DNA from: JBBWZH01 sp035544115
GTDB taxonomy: Bacteria > Actinomycetota > Actinomycetes > Mycobacteriales > CADCTP01
Reading direction: 5' to 3'
Length of the DNA: 64,000 nucleotides
Assembly (NCBI GenBank): GCA_963714145.1
Contig: OY970235.1
Span: 3,782,001-3,846,000, forward strand
The notes beneath the pieces are model-generated. The model was not told the origin of the DNA. It searched no databases and worked only from the letters and a program-made list of their open reading frames with translations. This document shows positions 8,794 to 17,437 of this stretch, one piece after another; the first letter of the stretch is position 1; each line of letters starts with the position of its first letter. The position numbers and the translations under genes were made by a program.

Positions 8794-9776
8794 CGACGAT
8801 CTCGCCCGCGGACGTCGACCTGTCGGTGATCGTGCCGGCCAAGGACGAGGGGCCGACGATCGTGCCGCTGTACGCCGAGATCGCGGCGGCGATGGCGGCG
8901 CGCCCGGACCTCACCTTCGAAGTGATCTACGTCGACGACGGCAGCCGGGACGACACCTGGGCGCGGATCGAGGAACTGACCGAGAACGAGGAGAAACACG
9001 TCCGCGGCATCCAGCTGCGGCGCACGTTCGGCAAGGCCGCCGCGCTGGCGACCGCGCTGGCCAGCGTGCGCGGCTCGATCGTCGCCACGATGGACGCCGA
9101 CCTGCAGGACGACCCGGCCGAGCTGCCGCGGATGCTGGCCGAGCTGGAAGCCGGCGCCGACCTGGTCACCGGTTACAAGGAGCGGCGGCAGGACCCGCTC
9201 AGCAAACGGCTGCCCTCCAAGGTGTTCAACCGGGCCACCGGCTGGGTCACCGGGCTGAAGCTGCACGACCACAACAGCGGCCTGCGGGTGGCCCGCCGCG
9301 AGGTCTACGACACGATCCCGCTCTACGGCGAGCTGCACCGGTACGTGCCGGCGCTGGCGCACGCCCTCGGCTTCCGGGTGGCCGAACTGCCGGTGCGGCA
9401 CCGGCCACGGCTGCACGGCCGGTCCAAGTACGGCTGGGAGCGGTACGCCCGGGGCGCCCTCGACCTGCTCACCGTCGTCGCGATCAGCCGCTACGGCCGC
9501 CGCCCGGCGCACCTGCTCGGCGGCGTGGGGCTGCTGTTCGGCCTGGTGGGCACGGTGATCCTCGGATACCTCACCGGCGTCTGGACGTTCACCGACCATC
9601 CGATCGGGACCCGCCCGCTGCTCCAGCTCGGCATCCTGCTGGAGATCACCGCGGTGCAGCTGGTCGGGATGGGCCTGCTGGCCGAGCTGATCCTGCACCG
9701 CACCAGATCCGCCGACACCGCCTCGCTGGTGACCCGGCGGCTCGGTCTCGGCACCGCCCCGCGGAGCTGGCCGTGA
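8790..9776 (+). CDS. Polyprenyl-phosphate glycosyltransferase (GT2, DPM1/GtrB-like)
   Basis: 328 aa. The GT-A domain shows LSVIVPAKDEGPT at residues ~11-23, the nucleotide site YVDDGSRDDT near 48, the DAD metal motif in MDADLQDDPAELP near 101 and NSGLRVARR near 160. Two C-terminal membrane helices (~235-300) match the bacterial GtrB/Dpm subgroup. It loads a sugar from UDP- or GDP-sugar onto polyprenyl phosphate on the cytoplasmic face, supplying the GT-C enzyme encoded directly upstream. Donor sugar not readable. The following GTG overlaps its TGA. Confidence 0.87.
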   Translation: MTTISPADVDLSVIVPAKDEGPTIVPLYAEIAAAMAARPDLTFEVIYVDDGSRDDTWARIEELTENEEKHVRGIQLRRTFGKAAALATALASVRGSIVATMDADLQDDPAELPRMLAELEAGADLVTGYKERRQDPLSKRLPSKVFNRATGWVTGLKLHDHNSGLRVARREVYDTIPLYGELHRYVPALAHALGFRVAELPVRHRPRLHGRSKYGWERYARGALDLLTVVAISRYGRRPAHLLGGVGLLFGLVGTVILGYLTGVWTFTDHPIGTRPLLQLGILLEITAVQLVGMGLLAELILHRTRSADTASLVTRRLGLGTAPRSWP

Positions 9777-10291
9777 CCGGCCCAGGCACGCCCGGCCCGG
9801 CCATGACCGGCCGGGGCGGGCGGCGGGTGGTGATGTGGGCGGCGCTGCTGCTGGCCGTCCGGATCATGCTCGGCGTGCTGGGGGCGGCGCGGCAGCTGTC
9901 CGACGGCGACCCGATCCGGGCCGGGCTGCGGGCGACCAACCCGACGCTCGACGCGCCGCAGACCGAGCAGATCTACAAGATCATTCTCGTTCTCGGCGTC
10001 GGCTACGGGCTGCTCTACGCGGTGCTCTACGGCCTGCTGGCGGTGCAGCTCTACCGCGGCCGGAGCTGGGCGCCGCCGGCCGCGCGGGTGGTCGCCGGGT
10101 TGGGGGTGCTGGCCGGGCTGGGTTCGCTCGCCGGCACCGCGCCGTTCGGCCGGCCGCTGGGCGTCGCCCTACTGGTCCTGGACGCCGCCGCGCTGTTGCT
10201 GCTCAGCAACCGGCCGGCCCGCCGGCGCCCGGCCGCGGCGCGCGTCCCGGCCGGCCCGCCGGACCCACCCCCGCAGCCGGCAGTCGGCTGA
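9773..10291 (+). CDS. Small four-helix membrane protein of unknown function
   Basis: 172 aa from GTG overlapping the previous stop by 4 bases. Four hydrophobic segments (about 20-38, 65-88, 100-118, 122-142) and a Pro/Arg-rich C-terminus. No recognised catalytic motif. As last gene of the operon, coupled to the polyprenyl-phosphate glycosyltransferase, it may be an accessory subunit of the glycan pathway; this is guilt by association only. It converges on the FtsX-type gene with just 10 bases between the two stops. Confidence 0.75.
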   Translation: MTGPGTPGPAMTGRGGRRVVMWAALLLAVRIMLGVLGAARQLSDGDPIRAGLRATNPTLDAPQTEQIYKIILVLGVGYGLLYAVLYGLLAVQLYRGRSWAPPAARVVAGLGVLAGLGSLAGTAPFGRPLGVALLVLDAAALLLLSNRPARRRPAAARVPAGPPDPPPQPAVG

Positions 10292-10301
10292 CCGGCGCCG
10301 G

Positions 10302-13300
10302 TCAGCGCTCCGCCCCGAGCCGCAGCATCGCGCCGAGCCAGGACCGGCGCAGGCCGACCGCGATGGCGGCCACCACCACCGCCACCAGCAGCACCACCTC
10401 CGCGGCGAGCCGGCCGATCGCCGCCCATGGCACCAGCACCTGGACCGCCGGCACCGGCAGCGCGCCCTGCGCGCCGAGCGTCACCAGCGGGCCGACCAGC
10501 AGCCCGAGCAGGACGCCGAGGCCGACCCCGGCCAGCACCCCCAGGCCGGCCAGCACCGCGTACTCGGTCCCGACCGCGGCGGCGAGGCCACGCCGGGGCA
10601 GGCCGAGGGCGCGCAACTGGGCGAACTCCACCCGGCGTAGCCGGACCGCGACGCTGGCGTGTACGGCCAGCCCCACCGCGACGGACACCGCCGCGGCCAG
10701 CACCAGCAACAGCAGCCCGCTCTGCGCGCCGACCCGCAGCGGCGCCTCGGTCAGCTCGCGGACGGCGCCCACCCGGGTGCGGGCGACCCCGCCGACAGCG
10801 GCCGCGGCGGCGGCCGCCCACTGCTCGGCCCGGTCCGGCGGGACCGCCGCCCACCACTCGTCCAGCAGCGGCTCGACGTCCCGGGCCGCGGTGAGCGCGC
10901 CGGCCAGGGTCGCGTAGTCGGCCAGCGCGGTGTCATCCGCCGGCGCGGTCGGGACGTGCGGCACGATGCCGACCACGACGGCGAGCATCCCGGGGCCGCC
11001 GAGCCGGAGCGGGATGCTGTCGCCGACCTTGGCGGCCAGCCGGTCGGCCAGCGCCCGGGGCAGCAGCACCGGCACGGCCGCCGCCGGAGCCGCGCCCAGG
11101 AACGGCGTGAACCCGCTGGTCGCGCCGACCAGCGCGAGCGTCGCCACGCTGACGGTGTCGCGCAGCAGCACCCGTCCACCGCTGGTCGGTGCCCCGGGTA
11201 CGGTCCCGGCGGCGGCGCCGGCCGGAGCGGACCAGGCGAAGCCGGCCGGTACCGGCACCGGGTCCGCGCCGCCCGCCCCGGCCCGCGGGTCGTCCACGGT
11301 GAGCGTCAGCGCCCGCGGCTGCAGCGCGCCGACCCGCAGGCCGGTCGTCGGGTCGGTTCCCGGCGGCAGGCCGCTGCCCGGCGCCGGGAAACGGCTGGCG
11401 GACCAGTCCACGGTGAGCCCGACGATCCGCAGCGGGCCGGCCGGCGCCCGGCCGGCGAGGGCGGCCAGGTCGACGGTGGCCAGCCGGGCCGGCTCGCCCA
11501 CCGCCACCGTGCCCAGGTCGGCCGGCACCCGGACCCCGGTCGCGTCCTGCAGCACCAGCCGCACGGTGGCCTGCGGCCAGATCGCGTCCGGCAGCTCCCC
11601 GGCCAGCCGCAACCGCAGCCGCAGCCGGGTCGAGCCGGCCGGCAGCGGCACCCCGGCCACCGGCTGCTGGGCGGCGAGCGGGGCCAGCACCCGGGCCGGC
11701 GGGCCGCCCAACACGTCGGCCCGGACCGGCAGCGCGGCGCCGATCCGGGCCACGTCCAGGGCGAGCACGGTGACCGGTACGCCGGTGCCGCTCGGGTCGC
11801 CGAAGCTGTTGTCCGGGCCGCCGCCCAGCTCGGCCTGCCGGCGGGCCGCCGGGGTGACCAGGCCGGCGCCGGGCACCGCGCCGATCAGGCCGCCCTGCGC
11901 CAGCGGCGGCCTGGTCGCGGCCAGCACCCGGGCCTCGGCGCCGGCCTGGAACGCGCCCTGGTCCTGCTGCGAGCGGTACCAGGTGGCCTGGTACGACAAC
12001 CCGAACGCGCCGACCGCCACGGCGAGGGTGACCAGCAGGACCGACCCGGCGGCCCGGCCCGGCCGGCGGCCCACCTGCCAGCCGGCGAGCGCCCCGGTCG
12101 GCCCGCGGCCCCGGACGGCCAGCCGGTCGGCGGCCCGGCCGAGCAGCGGCAGCAGCCGGAGCACCAGCAGCGCGCCGGCCAGCAGGCACAGCCCGGGACC
12201 GGCCACCAGCACCGGATCCAGCCGCAACCCGGCACCGGTGCCCAACGGCGACCGGTACCGCCGCAGCTGCCAGTACCCGACCGCCGCGAGCAGGGCCAGC
12301 CCCAGGTCGACGCCGCCGTGCTGCAGCGCACCGGCGCGGGCCGGCCGGCCGAGATCCTGCTCGTGCTCGACGAAGGTGCGGCCGCGGCGCAGCGACGGCA
12401 CCAGCAGCACCGCGGCGAACAGCACCGCCGCGGCCAGCGCCGCCGCCCAGGACTGCGCCGGCAGGCCCGGGTCCCGGTGCACGCCGGCCCGGACGAACGC
12501 CGGCGCCCGGGTGATCACTCCGTACCCGGCGCGGGCCAGCAGCGGGGCGGGCAGCGCGGCGACGGCGGCCAGCGCCCCGGCCTCCAGCGCGGCCGGCCCG
12601 AGCAGCTGCCGGGTGGACGCGCCGCGGGCGCGCAGTAGTGCCTGCTCACCGGCCCGCCGCTCGGCCAGCAACCGCGCGGTCAGCAGCAGCACCGCGACCG
12701 CGAGCAGCAACACCAGCGTGCCGGTGATGGTCAGCAGGCTGCCGGTCACCAACCGCTGCCGCTGCACGGTGCGCAGCGACGCCGGCAGCTGGGTCGCCGC
12801 GTAGCCGGACAGCGCGACGTGCGACAGCGCCACGTCGGTGCGGGCCGCCACCGTGCCGGCCCGGGCCCGCAGCGCGGCCAGATCGGCCGGGGCGAGGTCG
12901 CGGAAGTCCGGCACCGTCGTCCAGGACGCCTCGCTGGCCGGCACCGTCCCGGCCGCGAAGACGCCCGGCGCGGTGAGCAGCGGCCCGTACAGCGGCGCGA
13001 CCTGGTACGGGGCACCCGGGATCGGCCAGGCCGGCGCGAACCCGTCCCCGTGCAGGTGGTCGGCCAGCCAGTACCCGCCGCCCGGGTCGGTCACCGCGAA
13101 CACCCCGACCACCCGGACGGACAACCTCGCGGCCGACTGCGCCTGCGGCACCAGCACCACCCGCCCGACGGTGAGGCCCAGCCCGCGCGCCGCGGCCAGC
13201 GGCACCGCCACCTCGACCGGCCCGCCACCGCCCGCTCCCCCGCCCGGCCCGCCACCGCCCGCTCCCCCGCCCGGCCCACCGCCGCCCGCTCCCCCGCCCG

Positions 13301-13718
13301 GCCCGGTGGCGGGCCAGCGGCCGGTCAGCAGCCGGACGTGGTCCCCGACGCCGTCGTAGTCGCCGAGGTACACCATCGGCGGGTAGTACACGCCGGGCCG
13401 CGGGACCTGATGCAGCTGCGAGGCGACCGCGAGCGTGGTCCGCTCCGGCTGCCGGCCGAACGTCTCCGCCCGCACCGCCGCCAGCGCGTCGACCGCGGGT
13501 GCCAGCGGCCGGCCGTCGAGGTCGGCGTGTACCTGCAGGCGGACGTCGGCGACCGGGACCCGGCCGAGCGCGACGGGCACCGCGAACCGGTCGATCCCGA
13601 CGTCGACGGTGGCCATCGTGGCGAGCGTCGCGCAGCCCAGGACGGTGACCAGCGCGGCGACGGCGACGACCGCACGCTGCGCGGCGGCCCGCTGGACCGC
13701 GAGCCGGATCGCCGCCAC
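10302..13718 (-). CDS. FtsX/MacB-type ABC transporter permease, two-unit
   Basis: 1138 aa. GTG start at 13718, preceded by GGGGAGGG at good spacing. An N-terminal helix (AVVAVAALVTVLGCATLATM) leads into a large extracytoplasmic domain. A first FtsX unit of helices lies around residues 270-420, then a single block near 480-560, a second extracytoplasmic domain, and a last three-helix FtsX unit ending in RSWLGAML. This 'double FtsX' layout is typical of actinobacterial lipoprotein or antimicrobial-peptide export permeases (LolE/MacB type). No ATPase gene is adjacent, so its nucleotide-binding partner must lie elsewhere. A Gly-rich triplicated insert sits near residue 140. A perfect LacI-type palindrome is 31 bp upstream of the start and may control it. 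Confidence 0.82.
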   Translation of the reverse strand: MAAIRLAVQRAAAQRAVVAVAALVTVLGCATLATMATVDVGIDRFAVPVALGRVPVADVRLQVHADLDGRPLAPAVDALAAVRAETFGRQPERTTLAVASQLHQVPRPGVYYPPMVYLGDYDGVGDHVRLLTGRWPATGPGGGAGGGGPGGGAGGGGPGGGAGGGGPVEVAVPLAAARGLGLTVGRVVLVPQAQSAARLSVRVVGVFAVTDPGGGYWLADHLHGDGFAPAWPIPGAPYQVAPLYGPLLTAPGVFAAGTVPASEASWTTVPDFRDLAPADLAALRARAGTVAARTDVALSHVALSGYAATQLPASLRTVQRQRLVTGSLLTITGTLVLLLAVAVLLLTARLLAERRAGEQALLRARGASTRQLLGPAALEAGALAAVAALPAPLLARAGYGVITRAPAFVRAGVHRDPGLPAQSWAAALAAAVLFAAVLLVPSLRRGRTFVEHEQDLGRPARAGALQHGGVDLGLALLAAVGYWQLRRYRSPLGTGAGLRLDPVLVAGPGLCLLAGALLVLRLLPLLGRAADRLAVRGRGPTGALAGWQVGRRPGRAAGSVLLVTLAVAVGAFGLSYQATWYRSQQDQGAFQAGAEARVLAATRPPLAQGGLIGAVPGAGLVTPAARRQAELGGGPDNSFGDPSGTGVPVTVLALDVARIGAALPVRADVLGGPPARVLAPLAAQQPVAGVPLPAGSTRLRLRLRLAGELPDAIWPQATVRLVLQDATGVRVPADLGTVAVGEPARLATVDLAALAGRAPAGPLRIVGLTVDWSASRFPAPGSGLPPGTDPTTGLRVGALQPRALTLTVDDPRAGAGGADPVPVPAGFAWSAPAGAAAGTVPGAPTSGGRVLLRDTVSVATLALVGATSGFTPFLGAAPAAAVPVLLPRALADRLAAKVGDSIPLRLGGPGMLAVVVGIVPHVPTAPADDTALADYATLAGALTAARDVEPLLDEWWAAVPPDRAEQWAAAAAAAVGGVARTRVGAVRELTEAPLRVGAQSGLLLLVLAAAVSVAVGLAVHASVAVRLRRVEFAQLRALGLPRRGLAAAVGTEYAVLAGLGVLAGVGLGVLLGLLVGPLVTLGAQGALPVPAVQVLVPWAAIGRLAAEVVLLVAVVVAAIAVGLRRSWLGAMLRLGAER
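13226..13312 (-). repeat. Three copies of a ~30-bp unit inside the permease gene
   Basis: The + strand shows cccgctcccccgcccggccc three times at ~30-bp spacing. On the coding strand this gives three GGAGGGGPG-type steps in the first extracytoplasmic domain. Whole-codon expansion keeps the frame. Confidence 0.8.
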
Positions 13719-13748
13719 GCACCCTCCCCTGCCGTGGCCCACACCGTA

Positions 13749-13762
13749 TGAGAGCGCTCTCA
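13749..13762. promoter_or_regulatory. 14-bp perfect palindrome, LacI-family operator-like
   Basis: TGAGAGCGCTCTCA is fully self-complementary and carries the central GAGCGCTC core typical of LacI/GalR-family operators; for comparison, the actinomycete CebR operator is TGGGAGCGCTCCCA. It lies 31-44 bp upstream of the permease GTG, where a repressor would block transcription. No LacI-family regulator gene is present in the window, so the controlling protein is unknown. Confidence 0.5.
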
Positions 13763-13803
13763 CGCAGACAAGGCCCGGCGGTCCGCAGCTGGCTGGCGGC
13801 CGA

Positions 13804-14012
13804 CTACCCGGGAGCGCCGCACCACTGGTCGAGTGCGGCCCGGGCGGCGGTGTCCCGGGCGGCGGGGTCGGTGGCGTCGGTGGCCCAGGCGGCATAGCCG
13901 TCCGGGCGGACCAGCGCCAACCGCGGCGCCACGACCGGGGTGCTGGCGGTGTCGACCCGGTCGGCCCACCGGCCGGCCGAGGCAGGCGGCCCGCCGTCAG
14001 CGGACACCAAGC
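13804..14012 (-). pseudogene. Frameshifted C-terminal segment of the FAD monooxygenase
   Basis: In a second frame the sequence continues the monooxygenase: after GRFQL comes VSADGGPPASAGRWADRV, then LALVRPDGYAAWAT and a TAG stop at 13804-13806. This is the usual thioredoxin-like C-terminal module of aromatic hydroxylases, which begins just where the main frame ends early. The junction cagcttggtgtcc reads through if one T is removed (cagctggtgtcc). Either a real one-base insertion has shortened the protein by ~65 residues, or it is an assembly error. Confidence 0.7.
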
Positions 14013-15286
14013 TGGAACCGGCCGCTGCGCAGCGCTTCGTACAGCCGGGTCGGCGCACCGGGCCGCGCCGGACCGGTGAGCTGGAGATCGGGAACCCGTC
14101 GGCCGGCCGCCCGGTGCGCGCCAGGGCCGGCCGGGTAGGCGATGTCGAGCCCGGCGATACGCCGGGCCGCGGCGTCGGTCACCGGGCCGACGGTGGTCAC
14201 GGCGGTGCCCAACAGCCGCCGGACGCCACGCAGCGGTGCCGCACGCACGGTGGCCGCGCGCAGCAGGCCGGCCGACAGCCGCAGCACCTGCTGGCCGGCC
14301 GGATGGCGCTCGGCGTGGTAGCTGTCCAGCAGCGGGTCGCCGACCCGGCCGGTGGCGGCGAGGGCGAGCTTCCAGCTCAGGTTGGCCGCGTCCTGCAGGC
14401 CGGCGTTCATGCCCTGCCCGCCGGCGGGCGAGTGCACGTGGGCGGCGTCGCCGGCCAGGAACGCCCGGCCGACCCGGTAGCGGGGCGCCTGCCGCTCGTC
14501 GTTGTGGAACCGCGACATCCACCGCGGGTCGTGCATGCCGTGGTCGGTACCGAGCACGGTCCGGGTGACCTCGCGGATATCGTCCAGCTCGACCGGAGCC
14601 GTGTCGGGCAGCTGCTCACCCTGCCGGAACGCGATCACCCGGTACCAGCCGTCGCCGAACGGGACCATGAACGCGAAGCCGTTGGCGGTGGCGTTGACCG
14701 AGAACACGTCCGCCGGCGGCTCGGCCAGCCGTACGTCCGCGAGCATCACCGACTGTCCCAGCGACCGGCCGGGGAAGGACTCACCGATCGCGTCGCGCAC
14801 GGTGCTGCGCACGCCGTCGGCGCCGACCAGGTAGCCGGCCCGGCAGGTGTGCGTCCCGCCGGTATCGCGGACCTCGACCTGCACCCCGGCCCGGTCCTGG
14901 CGCACGCCGACGACCTCGGCGCCGCCGACCAGCTCGGCGCCGCCCGCGGCGGCCCGGCCGCGCAGCAGCCGCTCGGTCTGGTACTGCGGCGTGACCAGCA
15001 GGAACGGGAACCTGCTCGGCAGCCCGGACAGGTCCACGCTGAACCGCCCGAACAGCCGCAGCGAGTCGACCACCTGCCCGGTGCCGATCAGCTCGTCGGC
15101 CAGGCCGCGGGCGTCGAGCAGCTCCAGCGTCCGGGCGTGCACGGCGAACGCGCGGGTCAGCCGGGACTCCTCGCGGCGGCGCTCCAGCAGGGTCGTGCGC
15201 AGGCCGGCCGCCGCGAGATCGCCGGCGACCAGCAGCCCGGTCGGCCCCGCCCCTACCACGATCACATCGGCGGTGTCGGCGGCCAT
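13997..15286 (-). CDS. FAD-dependent aromatic hydroxylase/monooxygenase (PHBH class), C-terminus frameshifted
   Basis: 429 aa in the open frame; start ATG with GGGAGG upstream. The FAD-binding GxGxxG is VGAGPTG near residue 11, the DG motif is LVGADGVRSTVRDAIG near 152, and the second FAD motif is AGDAAHVHSPAGGQGMN near 275, so it is a group A flavoprotein monooxygenase using NAD(P)H and O2 to hydroxylate an aromatic or polyketide-like substrate. The usual thioredoxin-like C-terminal domain is displaced into another frame by an apparent one-base insertion near 14010. It is likely the last gene of a minus-strand group with the aminotransferase (85 bp away). Function of the shortened protein is uncertain. 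Confidence 0.82.
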   Translation of the reverse strand: MAADTADVIVVGAGPTGLLVAGDLAAAGLRTTLLERRREESRLTRAFAVHARTLELLDARGLADELIGTGQVVDSLRLFGRFSVDLSGLPSRFPFLLVTPQYQTERLLRGRAAAGGAELVGGAEVVGVRQDRAGVQVEVRDTGGTHTCRAGYLVGADGVRSTVRDAIGESFPGRSLGQSVMLADVRLAEPPADVFSVNATANGFAFMVPFGDGWYRVIAFRQGEQLPDTAPVELDDIREVTRTVLGTDHGMHDPRWMSRFHNDERQAPRYRVGRAFLAGDAAHVHSPAGGQGMNAGLQDAANLSWKLALAATGRVGDPLLDSYHAERHPAGQQVLRLSAGLLRAATVRAAPLRGVRRLLGTAVTTVGPVTDAAARRIAGLDIAYPAGPGAHRAAGRRVPDLQLTGPARPGAPTRLYEALRSGRFQLGVR

Positions 15287-15370
15287 CTGCGCCTCCCTGC
15301 AACCCCGGTACCACCCGCCGACCTACCCGATCCTGGCCCGGCCAACCGCCGTCCGGACATCGGCCGGACG

Positions 15371-16591
15371 TCAGCCGGTGCGGTGCGCCAGCCGCGGCTC
15401 GATGTAGTGGCTGGACGACAGGCTGGGCAGCTGGAACAGGTCGGCGCCGGTGGTGGAACCGGCCTTGTCCACCAGCGACCGCATGTAGCTGAGCAGCCCG
15501 TCCATCAGCCGGTTGACGTCGCGCTGCGGCCGGACCACCAGGCGGACGAACTGGCTGGTCATCCCGAGCTTGTTGCCGCACTCGCGGATGAAGACCTGGT
15601 GCTCGCCGAGCAGGTGGTCGCGCAGCTCCCGACCGTCCCATCCGGGCGGCAGCTTGACCAGGACGAAGTTCGCCTGGGACGGGTAGACGGTCATGCCCGG
15701 GATACGGCTGAGCGCGTCGGACAGGTCGTTGCGGTCGCGGGCCAGCAGCCGCAGGCTCTGCCGGTAGGCGCCCTCGTGGTCGCCGATCATGAAGACGATT
15801 GCCTCGGCCAGCGAGTTGAGGTTCCACTTCGGCAGCGCCTTGCCGATCTTCCCGGCCAGCGCCGGGTTGGCCAGCAGGTAGCCGAACCGGATCCCGTGCA
15901 GGCCGAAGTTCTTGCCCAGGCTCTTGAGCACCACCACGTTCGGCCGGATCGTCGCCTCGTCGCCGACCGAGGTCTGCCGCTCGACGTCCACGAAGTCGAT
16001 GAACGACTCGTCCACGACGACCAGGTCCAGGTCGGACAGCGCGTCCATGAACCGGAGCACCTCGCGGCGCGGCACGTAGTTGCCGTCCGGGTTGTTCGCG
16101 TTGCACAGCACCGCCACCCGGGACCCGCGGGACCGGATGAACCGCAGGTAGGCGTCCATGTCCAGGACGTACTGGTCGCGTTCCTGCAGCGGGAACATGT
16201 CGACCCGCTTGCCGGTCTCCAGCGGCTGGTCGGTCCACCGGCCGAACGTCGGGATCGGTACCGCGACGCTCTCCTTGATCAGCAGGTGGTCGATCCAGGT
16301 GATCAGCTCGGTGGAGCCGTTGGCCATCGCCACGGTCTGCCGGTGCAGCCCGAGGGTGTGCGCGAGCCGGTCGGTGATCGTGCCGGAGTCGCTCGGGTAG
16401 TACTTCAGGATCGTCTCGATGTTGGCCGCGATCGCCGCGAACATCTCCGGGGTCGGGAAGTACGGGTTACACGGGATGCAGAAGTCGATCAGATCCGACG
16501 TGTCGCCGCCCATGTTCCTGGCGAGGGCGAAGTAGGACGGGCTGTGGGCCGCCTGCCGCAGCAGGCTCGGGTCCACCTCAGCGTGTCGCAA
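15371..16591 (-). CDS. PLP-dependent class I/II aminotransferase (HisC-like fold type I)
   Basis: 406 aa from TTG at 16591, chosen because GAGAGGAG lies 6 bases upstream; the open frame extends further but without a ribosome site. Fold type I motifs: MANGSTELI near 94 (PLP phosphate contact), CNANNPDGNY near 170 (Asn contact), VVDESF near 200 (Asp to the pyridine N), the Schiff-base Lys in SLGKNFGLHGIRFGYL near 230, and a C-terminal VRLVV segment with the substrate Arg. Closest in style to histidinol-phosphate or threonine-phosphate family enzymes, but the N-terminal IPCNPYFPTPEMF is not classical HisC. Downstream of a small protein and a 27-aa peptide, upstream of a monooxygenase; the four may form one pathway. 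Confidence 0.82.
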   Translation of the reverse strand: MRHAEVDPSLLRQAAHSPSYFALARNMGGDTSDLIDFCIPCNPYFPTPEMFAAIAANIETILKYYPSDSGTITDRLAHTLGLHRQTVAMANGSTELITWIDHLLIKESVAVPIPTFGRWTDQPLETGKRVDMFPLQERDQYVLDMDAYLRFIRSRGSRVAVLCNANNPDGNYVPRREVLRFMDALSDLDLVVVDESFIDFVDVERQTSVGDEATIRPNVVVLKSLGKNFGLHGIRFGYLLANPALAGKIGKALPKWNLNSLAEAIVFMIGDHEGAYRQSLRLLARDRNDLSDALSRIPGMTVYPSQANFVLVKLPPGWDGRELRDHLLGEHQVFIRECGNKLGMTSQFVRLVVRPQRDVNRLMDGLLSYMRSLVDKAGSTTGADLFQLPSLSSSHYIEPRLAHRTG

Positions 16592-16717
16592 CGCTTCTCC
16601 TCTCAGCGTGGCTCCCCTTGGTGGGAACCACCTCCTTCCCCCACCACGCCCGCCCGGCACCGGCCGGACGCGCACCCGTCAGCTCCGCCCCGGACCGGGC
16701 GGTCGTGTCATCAGGTG

Positions 16718-17032
16718 TCACCAGGCACTCGACGCGGGCGCCGGCACCGGCCGCTGGTCAGTGCTCACCTTGTCGCCGAGCAGCGCGGCCAGTTCGGCGC
16801 CGTCGTAGCGGTCGGCGATGTGGTCCAGCAGTGCCGCGCAGGCGGCGATCTCGGCCCGGACCGCGGCCAGGTCGTCCAGCCGCACCGCGTTCACCAGCCG
16901 GCCGATGTCCTCGGCCAGGAACGGGAGGCAGTCCCAGATCGGGCGGCGGTCCAGCCCGCGCGCCTGGCAGGCGGTGCGGGCGGCGGTGCGTAGGTCGCTG
17001 GGCGGGGCGTCGGCGGCGCCCGGGGTACTCAC
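16718..17032 (-). CDS. Small helical protein of unknown function (104 aa)
   Basis: GTG start at 17032 in a GTGA overlap with the stop of the peptide gene upstream, which decides the start over an upstream in-frame ATG. The middle part (RRPIWDCLPFLAEDIGRLVN, then a helix rich in Ala, Leu and Asp up to LLDHIADRYDG) predicts two or three amphipathic helices; the ends are Pro/Ala-rich. No known family recognised. Translational coupling to the 27-aa peptide suggests joint function, perhaps as a partner or carrier for the peptide; speculative. Confidence 0.6.
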   Translation of the reverse strand: MSTPGAADAPPSDLRTAARTACQARGLDRRPIWDCLPFLAEDIGRLVNAVRLDDLAAVRAEIAACAALLDHIADRYDGAELAALLGDKVSTDQRPVPAPASSAW

Positions 17033-17112
17033 CGCGGCTCCCGCGGCTCCCACTGGCCACCGCATGGCGCGGCGACCCCGTTCAGGCAGGCGACTGCCAT
17101 CGTGCGGGTCAT
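17029..17112 (-). CDS. 27-aa Cys-containing peptide, translationally coupled
   Basis: ATG at 17112 preceded by GGAGGAGG at 6-base spacing, one of the best ribosome sites in the window. The product begins MTRTMAVACLNG and ends GGQWEPREPR, with two Cys (9 and 17) and one Trp. Its TGA overlaps the GTG of the 104-aa gene by 4 bases. The strong site plus overlap argue that it is translated. It could be a leader that couples translation, a signal-like peptide, or a modified-peptide precursor given the aminotransferase and monooxygenase downstream; no similarity to a known family was recognised. Confidence 0.5.
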   Translation of the reverse strand: MTRTMAVACLNGVAAPCGGQWEPREPR

Positions 17113-17437
17113 CTTCGACCTCCTCCACCGGACCCGGCGGCGGTACCGGATCAAGCGGAGACGGACACGGCGCACACCCAAGAGCGGTTCAACTACCGCC
17201 CACAGTTCCCCCATTGGTGCGACCCACCACAGGACGCCCAGTCCATGTGCACGCAAATCAGACAGATAGGCCTTGCCCCGGTCGGCGCGGGCACCACGGG
17301 TAACCGCCGATCCGCCACACCGGCCACCGGTCGGGCGAACCACCGGCAACCACCCGTAAACACGCAGGGTAATGATCTGCTACGGTCCGTGCGGTTCAGT
17401 CGGGGGCGTTAGCCCAGGTGGCGCAAACGGGGCGGAC
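17113..17437. other. Divergent intergenic region
   Basis: About 325 bases between the peptide gene (-) and the LPNTG protein gene (+). It is somewhat less GC-rich than its surroundings. A possible -10 element TACGGT is at 17381-17386 for the + strand, but no convincing -35 partner was found. No riboswitch was recognised with confidence. Confidence 0.4.

Noticed and set aside
16591..16675. Extended N-terminus of the aminotransferase to 16675
   Set aside because: The extra residues are Arg/Gly/Pro-rich and the strong GAGAGGAG site lies inside them, just before the TTG at 16591.
17160..17437. Possible cyclic-dinucleotide riboswitch upstream of the LPNTG protein gene
   Set aside because: A few fragments (ccacgggtaacc, ggcgcaaacgg) recall riboswitch cores, but the order and flanking helices do not fit a known consensus by eye. 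A covariance-model search would be decisive.
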